Below are positions 30,878 to 38,803 of a stretch of DNA of 38,803 nt, piece after piece. Below the pieces are notes generated by a model. The model did no database searches, had not been told where the DNA came from, and saw only the letters and a program-made list of their open reading frames with translations. Each line of letters starts with the position of its first letter. Within the stretch, counting starts at the first letter, position 1. The position numbers and the translations under genes were made by a program. The stretch is from Nemertoderma westbladi (taxonomy: Eukaryota; Xenacoelomorpha; Nemertodermatida; Nemertodermatidae). The DNA lies in NCBI GenBank assembly GCA_032718475.1, contig JAUCBJ010006877.1:1-38803 (forward strand), read 5' to 3'.

Positions 30878-32021
30878 AATGCAAGAAAAGACTCCAACGT
30901 ACGAATACCACCTCAAGCACCCTGCTACGCAGTCGAACGATAAATTCTCCAGTGTGATGTTCGACGGCCTATTCAGAGTGGGAGGTAGACTCACAAACGC
31001 TCCCCTTTCCCGCGACACGATATTTCCCATTATTATCTACGATCCCGCCATACAATGAAAGATAATACTGGATGTACACAATCAGTTGTTGCACGCTGGG
31101 AGGGAACACATACTTAGTGAAGTACGCACTAGGTATTACTTTGTAAAACCCAGGAAAGCCTTAAATAAAGTTCTGCGCAGCTGTTTACCCTGTAAGAATC
31201 TGTATTGCCAACCCATGACTCAGTTAGAAGCACCCTTACCTAAGGAACTCGTTAGCTGCTACGAGCCTCCCTTTACACATACGGGTGTAGACTTATTTGG
31301 GCCGATAGAGGTCAAGAGGGCTCGAACCATGGTTAAAAGATGGTGCGTTATCTTCATCTGCATGACATGCCGCGCAGTACATCTGGACATGGTTAACGAC
31401 ATCCCCATGAATAGCTTTATCCTGTGCTTACATAGACAAATCAGTAGATACGGCACCAGCAATACAATGAAGTCAGATAAAGGGACTAACTTTATAGGGG
31501 CAAACAACGAGATAGCACGCTCTATAGACAAAGCGCCAGAGGCACTCACATGAGCCCACTTTCTGATGAAAAAGAAAGTAGTGTTGTTACCAGTCTCGAC
31601 ACCCGAGTACGGTGACGAGCTATTGCGACAAACCTGGAAGATGACTCAACTGATTCCAAGCCGATTCGCAAACTACTTTGAGCGATTTTATCTTCCCAGC
31701 ATACAACTCAGGAACAAATGGTTTTCCGTGAAAGAAAACGCCAGGGTAGGAGACATGGTATTAGTAGTGGATCCTGATCTCCCGCAGAAATATTGGCAGA
31801 CAGCGTGCATAATAGAAACACACGTCAGCGTGGATAGCCTGGTAAGATCAGTGGATCTAGTAGTTCTGAGGGAAAAGGGCAAGCTAAACTTCGTTCCCCA
31901 GAGACTCAACAGTCCTATAGGCCGCCTCTGCCTGCTTGAAATGGCACGCAAAGAATCTGGCAACTACGGCAAGCAAGAAGTCAAGCCAACAGATTTGAGA
32001 TATTTTTATTGGATTAGTTAA
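30878..32021 (+). pseudogene. BEL/Pao-type LTR retrotransposon pol, integrase to C-terminus, defective
   Basis: One frame runs through pol's 3' part: FRVGGRL at about 30972, a zinc-binding H-x4-H (about 31077) with CLPC (about 31189), the integrase core start GVDLFGP with its first Asp, and SDKGTNF with the second. The segment that should carry the third catalytic Glu (the PP-x-x-PHxGGxWE type region) is missing. The frame resumes with YFERFYLPSIQLRNKW and GDMVLVVDPDLPQKYW, the pol C-terminal domain typical of BEL/Pao. In-frame TGA codons lie at 31056 and 31551. The frame ends at TAA 32019-32021. The upstream protease, reverse transcriptase and RNase H are absent. Confidence 0.85.
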
Positions 32022-32192
32022 CTCCCTTGGAACATTTGAGTGCGCTGCATATCACACTCAAGCGTAGGAACGGGTTATGTTGCGTCGTTAACAACTGACC
32101 CATATGTTTTTAAAAATATGACATATATTCAGCTTGACAGGCTAACATAATTTATCCTTACATCGCCTCCGTCCCAAATAACAATATGACTA

Positions 32193-32430
32193 TGGGATGT
32201 TTCATGATAAATCGTTTTATACATAGTGCATGAAACTTGAGCTTAGTTCTAGAACAATTACGAATAAAATGACATAAACAATAGGACTGTGGGATGTTTC
32301 ATGATAAACTGTTTTATACACAGTGCATGAAACTTGATCTCAGTTCTAGAACATTCTAGAATATTATTAAGAAAAGTGGGAGGTTTCATGATAAGTCGTT
32401 ATACATACGACGCATGAAACCTGACCCAAC
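32193..32430. repeat. Three tandem hairpin-bearing units of 87-97 bp
   Basis: Each unit has GTTTCATG and its inverse CATGAAAC about 22 bp apart: 32199-32206/32229-32236, 32296-32303/32326-32333 and 32383-32390/32413-32420. The first two also share AGTTCTAGAACA after the hairpin. Partial copies of the internal GATAAGTCATTATTAAACAT occur at 32449 and 32661. Confidence 0.8.
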
Positions 32431-34408
32431 TCTTGACAACATGTTGCGATAAGTCATTATTAAACATGACGTGCAGCCAACCAAAACCCTTAATAATCGT
32501 ATGATGATGGTGATAATACAATTGAATGCGGTATCCATATCCTTTATTTCGTTTAAACCAAACTCTGGGTAAATTCTGGAGACAGCCCGCCACTTCTTGT
32601 ATAACCCGAGTACATAAGGGAGTAACAAATAAAATTATAATAAACTACACTAGTGACTATGATAAGTCATTATTAAACATGATGCATGACAATAACAAAT
32701 CTTGGTCTTGCGGTAATATGACGGCCCAATAACACTTGAATGCAGAGTCTTAATTACTACTCCCGCTTTTTGTCAATTGCCAGAGCACAGTAAAATATGT
32801 CAATTATTAGTTGGCTTGAAACTTCAAGAACCAACATAGCTTGATATTGATTAATACAATATCATATTCATAAATCCATCCAAGTCACTGTAATAATAAG
32901 CATTATGGGAATGGTCGCGGTCCACTTACTGGCTCTCTCCCAAGGGATGATGTAAAAGCTTTTGTGGGATAACTGATACGTTTGCCTTTGCTGGCCAGTT
33001 CCCCCCCAGTCGCTAGAATACTCTCAAAGGGATTTATAACTAAAATAGTGCAAGCTACCAGCTTATTGGCTGATGTGCTGTACGGAGATATCTGGGCTCA
33101 GTTTAATCGGCCAACTAGCTTAGAGAGGTTGCCTTAGCCTTGCTGTTCGTGTCGGCCAATAGAATTTGCGTAGGCGTTGATTTCGACCTATCCCAGCGCT
33201 ACTGAACTGAATTTCCTATCTCTATGCTCATCCTCTGTGTTGAACGGGGCTTCGTGGAATAAGAGTTTTTGGTATACTCGTATAGTGGTAGTAGTCATAT
33301 GATTTTATATGATTCTGTTGTTGTGTTCCCATATTTCGCCATAACACCGGCTTTTTGGGAAGAACTCTAGTAAAACTGCTTAAATTATCGAAAGTATAAA
33401 CTGTTACCCTAACTCACGAATCCCACCGAATCTTAACTCACTATTAATCATATTGTTTGTACTGTTATTTACCGTCAGTTATTAATTGTACCTATTTGTT
33501 GATGGAAATATTGCTCTTTGGATAATACGGATAAATCACCCAAATTTCCCAATTTTCTTGATACACTACAGGTTAGAGAGACCGGCTATACATAACAATT
33601 GCGATTTATATTAATGTGGTGTGTATTAAATCTAATGTTATTTAGCAGACCCTACATGAGTCAATTACTGCTCTCTTTATGTGTGATCAAATATACTGAC
33701 GGTCGGCAGAATAGTGTGCATGATTGTGATTGGTAACAAAGTATTTCCTAAAGAATACGCTTTATACTTTAATCATAAGCAGTATCGTTGCGTTTAGTAT
33801 AAGTCCTAGTTCTGTTTAAATAGATAGAGCGCCACGTCCTAAAGGAACTGTTAATATTTCCCGAAAGCCAATAATATCTGTCAGGAATTAATTATTAACG
33901 ATCTATCGAATAATACAGTAAGTTTACGCTGCAACCTTACACTGCAATAATAAAATTTAAGCATCCGAATTCAGCCTCCCGGGTGTAGATCCATCGGGTG
34001 AATGATCGCGCATGGGCTGACTTCGGCTAATGTTTTGTGTATTAGCATAAAATATTGTAGTATGCTAAATGTGTTTTAATTAACTAAAAGACATATAAAT
34101 TTTGGCAGGTTAAACTGCTAAAGGTCTTCAAAAGCGCGAACAGTAACAGTTTATGATCTTATTGCAGTAGGCAATAAGGTTGCAAAATACCGTAGTAACC
34201 GGTATTTCTGTAGGTCTGTAGGCCCAACTGTCCTAACCGGTACTGCTGTACAAATACATTTAGTATTATTCGATTTTGATTATTGTATACCGGTAGGTCT
34301 CGATATTAAATCGGGGACGCCTGGTTTTTATTGGGATTTTACTTAGGTCTATTTCTGTCAGTTTTATTTACTAGTAGGCTAATATTGAGCAGAAGGCGTG
34401 TGACCCTG

Positions 34409-34993
34409 CTCAGATTGTCCAGATAATTGTAGGCTGAGCTGCTGTCTGACTGTTGTTGAGTTTGGAGAGATTACGGCGTGTGTAGAGTTTGTCTGATCAA
34501 GTGCCGTTAGTAAGTTGGGGCAGCCATATGCGGTAAGGTCAATCCCCTCTTAAAGAATAAGTCGTACTACCGTGTTAGAACGCATACTAACTAACAGTTT
34601 CAGAATCTGCATATACTGTAGTTTATCTAGGCTTGATCGTAGTCTGCCAGTGTTTTGGCCTGTGTTTGTTTGTGTGGTCTGTTCAGGTACCGTAATAGTT
34701 ATTACTCAGATATTTTGTAGGCTGGATTGTTGTCTAACTATTCTTAGGCCTGAAGGGATTGCTGCGTGTGTAGAGTTGGTCTGATAAAGTGCCGTTAGTA
34801 AGTTGGGGCAGCCATATGCGGTAAGGTCAATCCCCTCTTAAAGAATAAGTCGTCCTACCGTGTTAGAACGCATACTAACTAACAGTTTCAGAATCTGCAC
34901 ATACTGTAGTTTGTTTAGGCTTGATAGTAGTTTGCCAGCGTTTGGTTTGTATTTTGTTTGAGTATTCTGTACGGGTAGCGTAATATTTATTAT
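34409..34993. repeat. Tandem duplication of about 290 bp
   Basis: Units start at CTCAGA near 34409 and 34705. A 100-bp core (34513-34614 and 34801-34902) containing GTTGGGGCAGCCATATGCGG is nearly identical, with two differences seen. The rest is more diverged, and a third start (ATTCAGAG) occurs near 34991. Confidence 0.85.
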
Positions 34994-36198
34994 TCAGAGT
35001 TTATGCGATTATTCGCAACATTCATGTCCCCAAGTTTATTCCTACAGTAATTGTGCTTGTTATACATACCGTTATAGTTAAACTAACCCCGGTACTACAT
35101 CAGGGCTGCTCGGCGTAGGTAAAGACTGGAGATTTTGTGCTTCGGTCACTCCAGCAGATGCCGTGGTTCTTTTAACTGTTCAAGTTTATTTAACTACTGA
35201 TTATTTGTTATACCGGTACTTGTACCTAATTTAGGGTTTAGTGTACAGTGCTTTCCGAAGTAATTAGTGTGTAGGCAGTATAATTGTGTTGTAAAGTGGT
35301 TGATAGGCACATTCGTTAGCTCTATTAACTTCTAGGTAGGAACAATCCGTGATACATAATGTAGTACCTATAGCGATACGGTTATAGGTCGTCAGGCGGT
35401 GGTATTTTCCTATCTGGACAACGCAGTATATTTACTACTACTTATTATTTAAATACCGTAGTACCCTGTCCGTTGTAATAACCAGAAATCTAACCCTTTG
35501 TTAGGCTGGTTTGTAGACTTCCTGTAAAATTACCCTAAAAATCTCGTACGTAATATTTTCGTTGTGTTTTAATTAGAGAATTAATCTCACCCATATCGTA
35601 AGTAATTTGTAGTATTAAGTAACTTAGTTAAATTAGAATTATCAGTTTTAGTGTCTCAATAAGTAACACTTCACTGAGAGCGCACAGCTTTTGTGTAGTG
35701 ATTCCCCCAGAAATAATAACATTTATTTCAAATATTGACAAAAACCCTTTAAACGGGTATATATCTATTATAAATCAACTCAAACGATTTATAAATAGTA
35801 GGCCTGCCAGACAATAACTAGGTCTCACTATCAGTTGGACTACTGCTTAAATAACGGTAATAAAGTAAGTTAAAGTAACCAAGTAACCCTAAAATATTCA
35901 GAAATTCAATTATTCTAAAAAAAAAATAATTGACATACCGGTACTTACCATAGGCTTATTATATATATTTATATATATTTGTGCTAAAATTATATACCGG
36001 TACTCTGTGACAAATCTAGTCTGTAATAATACTTATATATATACTATAAGCATACCGGTATTCTAATATATTATATATATATCACGCTACACTGAGTAGC
36101 AGTATCGGTAATTAATTGTTAGGCTAACGGTGATACTGAATTACTAGACTTACTTTGACTGTATTTATAGCCGTAGGCATTCAACTGTGTAAACAAAC

Positions 36199-38803
36199 AT
36201 GTCAGACGCAACCCAATCACTGTCAGATAGTGTCTTAGAAAGTGTTAGAATGAGTATTAGACTTAGACAGCGTATTAAAAGGATCTGTGACCAAGATCAA
36301 AGTATAGAACATCCCAGATCCAAGTCTAAGTCACCTACTATTGAAAGAAAGGCCACCCCTACAGTAGTAGTGTCAGACCCTAGGCTAGTAGAACAGCGTA
36401 GGTCTATCATCGGCACTTGCGCCCAAGTCAAGCGGGATCAAGAAGCAGCTGTCAAACCGCAGCAACATCCTAGCCAAGAACCTAGTTCTCAGCGTCCCGA
36501 TAGCTCCAGTAGTTCGGATACTGCTGAGCGGACACCCGAACGCGGAGCGAAGATGGCGGATACGGTTTATGATGAGCGGCCAACCTATGAAGAATCAGCC
36601 GACGCCACTTCTTCTCAAGTGGAAAGCGAAGTGGAAAGCGAATTAACGGCCGCAGAGAAGCTGCGAACTAGAGACGCCATTGACATATATCTGTCAGACT
36701 ATCAGCGATTCATAGGAGACGAAGAGTTGAGGAGACGACTGTCTGGACTTCGCCCTAATAGTGAAGGAACCAAGCTTGTGTTGGACGCAATCGATGCGGA
36801 AATGTTAGCTGCAGAACAAGCTAAATGTGATGAAAAACTCCGCCTCGTTAGAGTCCAAGAAGAACAAATAAAGAAAAAACAGATAGAGAACCGAAAGGCA
36901 GCAGCAGTAAAGGCGGCAGAAGCAGAAGCAGCAAAGGCGGCGGCAGAAGTAGAAGCAGAAAGAAAGGCAGCGGATGTAGAAGCAAAAGGAAAGGCAGCGG
37001 TAGCAGAAGCAGAACGGAGAGCGTCTGAGGAGACTGCCCAACTGGAGTTGGAAAATCTGCAAGAGACGCAAGACTACGTAAATAAACATCTAACTGCTAG
37101 TCGAATGCAGAGGATGAGACGATCTACTCCAAAACGCCAAGGATACACATCATCGGAGGAAAGCGAAACCACCGATCCTGAAAGCGGAGGAAATAGATCT
37201 CGTCTAAGCAGGCGTAGAAAAACATCTCACCGTCATAAACTGCCTGATTTGCCCCCAGCTGTCAGAAGACAACTAGCTAGCACAGACTTAGGTAGTACAG
37301 AACCTACAGCCCAAAGTATTAAGGTTCAAAGACTCCCTACAATAGTTGATGAGCCTGAGATAATTAGGCCTGTCGTTCCCAAAATCACTTCTGTGTTAGA
37401 GACCCCTGTACTTCCAGAGCTTAACTCTAAATTCCCTTTACATAGTACTACACTGCCTGTACCCGGTGGAGCAGTCCAAGAGAATATCCCTGTCCAGATA
37501 GCAGAGAGAGAAATCAAAAATTTGTCTCCCGTCGTCCCGCGTCAGCCCGCTACTATGTTGGCGACTCCCGCTTCGGCGGTTGAGTGGGTGGAAGAGGGAC
37601 GGCGGGGGATGAATCTCCTGCTAGGACAGATGCAGGAGACTGTCCACCAACTTAAGGGAACAGTGAGGGAAGGTAGAGCAGAGTTGCAAGAAGTGCAGCA
37701 AAGTATCGCGCTAGAACGCGACAAATTAGTCAATATACAAAAGGGCATACCAATACCCCCTGTAACATTGTGTCAACCTGTTAGGTCTGAAGTATTACAT
37801 GCGCAAGGTGTGGAGCCTACACGCATCTATACTGCTAGTGAAGTTGAAACTCCTATAGCAAACCCTATTAAGGGTGATTATAGACCTGTTATTAATGATA
37901 TTCCCTATAGACCTGATAATGATCCGAGAAATTTATATACCGATAATTCGATATTAAATAACACGATGGCCCAAGAAAGCTTCACGCGTCAGATGGCTAG
38001 AACAGAAGCCCGCCAAGCGGTCAAAGTGGGAGAGATCGTCAAATTCAATGGAGATGAGATGAAATGGTTACCTTTCAACGAATATTACAAAGATAGCATA
38101 CAGAACTCTGTACTATCTAATGGAGAGAAACTTAGATTCCTCATCAAGTGCTTGGAAGGACCTCCCAAGTTAATGGCGTTAAAGTTTATTGGACATCCAG
38201 ATGGATTAAGACAAGTTTGGGATACACTAAACATCAGGTATGGTAACAAGGATAACATAGCTAAGTATTTGTATGCAAAATTAGTAGCCCCCCGACACTT
38301 CCTTAGTAGCGGAATTATAGAGTTTTCCGATGAAATTCAAGAGATCTGTAGACAACTGGACTGGTTAGGTAAGTCGCATGAATATCAGAGTTCCATGGTT
38401 ATTGGAGCCGTAGTCTCTACTTTACCAAAGGGTGGAGTATGTACACGCTGGGACAAGAAAGTGTTGTACATGAATGAACAACAACGACGAAGTCCTACCA
38501 TGGCTGATCTCATGTCTTTCTTAGATAGTGAAGTAAAATTACAACTCATAAGGCAGTCCAGAGAGAAAACATCGGAAAATAAGGTAAGTGAGAAACCCGT
38601 TTCTAGGAGAAGGATAATACCAGTGTGTTATACTGACGACGGCGAAAGCCAAGCTTCTCAAGAAGAGGACAGCGGGAAAGACACAGCAAAATCTTACTAT
38701 GACAACAAGACCTATAAAGACGTAAGTAAATACAAGTCTCGAACCAGTGACAGGAGAGAACAGGTAACAACAACTCCTCCTACGTCTCCTAAGAGAATTC
38801 ACG
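36199..38803 (+). CDS. BEL/Pao-like gag polyprotein, open to the window edge (at least 868 aa)
   Basis: From ATG 36199 the frame is open for 868 codons and leaves the window without a stop. Residues 1-200 are hydrophilic and Ser/Glu-rich. Residues about 202-300 are Ala/Glu/Lys-rich and should form a long coiled coil (repeated KAAEAEAAK-like stretches). Residues 300-610 are Pro/Ser-rich. From about 610 to 780 the pattern KFNGD-x-x-KWLPF, EKLRFLIKCLEGPPKL, VWDTLNIRYG and IGAVVSTLPKGG matches the DUF1759-type capsid region of BEL/Pao gag. The remainder is basic and Ser/Thr-rich; zinc knuckles and pol would lie beyond 38803. The long N-terminal part is unusual. The frame is intact, unlike the upstream pol fragment. 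A host gene domesticated from such a gag is an alternative. Confidence 0.85.
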   Translation, partial: MSDATQSLSDSVLESVRMSIRLRQRIKRICDQDQSIEHPRSKSKSPTIERKATPTVVVSDPRLVEQRRSIIGTCAQVKRDQEAAVKPQQHPSQEPSSQRPDSSSSSDTAERTPERGAKMADTVYDERPTYEESADATSSQVESEVESELTAAEKLRTRDAIDIYLSDYQRFIGDEELRRRLSGLRPNSEGTKLVLDAIDAEMLAAEQAKCDEKLRLVRVQEEQIKKKQIENRKAAAVKAAEAEAAKAAAEVEAERKAADVEAKGKAAVAEAERRASEETAQLELENLQETQDYVNKHLTASRMQRMRRSTPKRQGYTSSEESETTDPESGGNRSRLSRRRKTSHRHKLPDLPPAVRRQLASTDLGSTEPTAQSIKVQRLPTIVDEPEIIRPVVPKITSVLETPVLPELNSKFPLHSTTLPVPGGAVQENIPVQIAEREIKNLSPVVPRQPATMLATPASAVEWVEEGRRGMNLLLGQMQETVHQLKGTVREGRAELQEVQQSIALERDKLVNIQKGIPIPPVTLCQPVRSEVLHAQGVEPTRIYTASEVETPIANPIKGDYRPVINDIPYRPDNDPRNLYTDNSILNNTMAQESFTRQMARTEARQAVKVGEIVKFNGDEMKWLPFNEYYKDSIQNSVLSNGEKLRFLIKCLEGPPKLMALKFIGHPDGLRQVWDTLNIRYGNKDNIAKYLYAKLVAPRHFLSSGIIEFSDEIQEICRQLDWLGKSHEYQSSMVIGAVVSTLPKGGVCTRWDKKVLYMNEQQRRSPTMADLMSFLDSEVKLQLIRQSREKTSENKVSEKPVSRRRIIPVCYTDDGESQASQEEDSGKDTAKSYYDNKTYKDVSKYKSRTSDRREQVTTTPPTSPKRIH

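Larger units (their letters stand above)
32022..36198. other. 4.2-kb non-coding tract between pol fragment and gag, LTR/leader candidates
   Basis: No coding frame with motifs. The 3' end of pol is followed by TGTTGCGTCGTTAACAAC at 32078, a possible LTR start (TG, preceded by a purine-rich AGCGTAGGAACGGG), but no matching second LTR was found by eye. It holds hairpin repeats at 32193-32430 and a tandem duplication at 34409-34993. The palindrome TACCGGTA and variants recur about eight times between 34190 and 36060. The gag of a second, better preserved element starts at its right end, so a 5' LTR and leader should lie within it. Confidence 0.45.

Noticed and set aside
36805-37089. Minus-strand Cys/Phe/Leu-rich frame
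   Set aside because: It is the antisense shadow of the Ala/Glu-rich coiled-coil part of gag.

Overview
The window is metazoan nuclear DNA. It has spliced exons with consensus GT/AG borders, an SLC1-type neurotransmitter transporter, a fibrinogen-related domain, several LINE lineages, BEL/Pao-type LTR sequence, tRNA-like SINE heads and many AT-rich hairpin elements. Nothing is bacterial. A marine invertebrate is likely from the retroelement mix, but I cannot name the phylum from sequence alone.

Layout. (1) Positions 1 to about 5551 are one minisatellite of roughly 88 copies of a 63-bp unit, continuing off the left edge. (2) A short AT-rich then CpG-richer stretch (5552-5941) leads into a complete nine-exon SLC1/EAAT-type glutamate/aspartate transporter gene on the + strand (ATG 5942, stop 18631, 530 aa). 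All exon phases join without a break and the transport and substrate-binding motifs are present. Its introns hold an intact antisense LINE with a candidate target-site duplication (10123-13307), a 131-bp hairpin MITE, a truncated antisense RTE-like LINE, a 447-bp TIR element and two SINE heads. (3) After the gene's AATAAA signal comes a G54 run, then a repeat-rich tract (18.7-24 kb) with C/G-tract repeats, a 163-bp tandem repeat and two broken LINEs. (4) From 24 to 29 kb there is mostly non-coding DNA with a 638-bp fold-back palindrome, a decayed gag/protease fragment on the minus strand and a fold-back element with a tRNA-like core. (5) Positions 28994-29868 hold a Thr/Pro-rich exon and a frameshifted fibrinogen-related domain. 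(6) From 30.9 kb to the right edge lies BEL/Pao-type material: a defective pol 3' end (30878-32021), a 4-kb non-coding tract with hairpin repeats and a 0.29-kb tandem duplication, and a large open gag frame (36199 to beyond the edge, at least 868 codons).

The only gene I judge functional for the host is the SLC1 transporter. The best candidates for something undescribed are the 63-bp array with perfect 17-bp dyads ending just upstream of that gene, the tRNA-like sequence at the centre of an inverted-repeat element, the C-tract repeat family, and the BEL-like gag with an unusually long coiled-coil-rich N-terminal extension. Homology calls rest on motif recognition by eye; no search was run.
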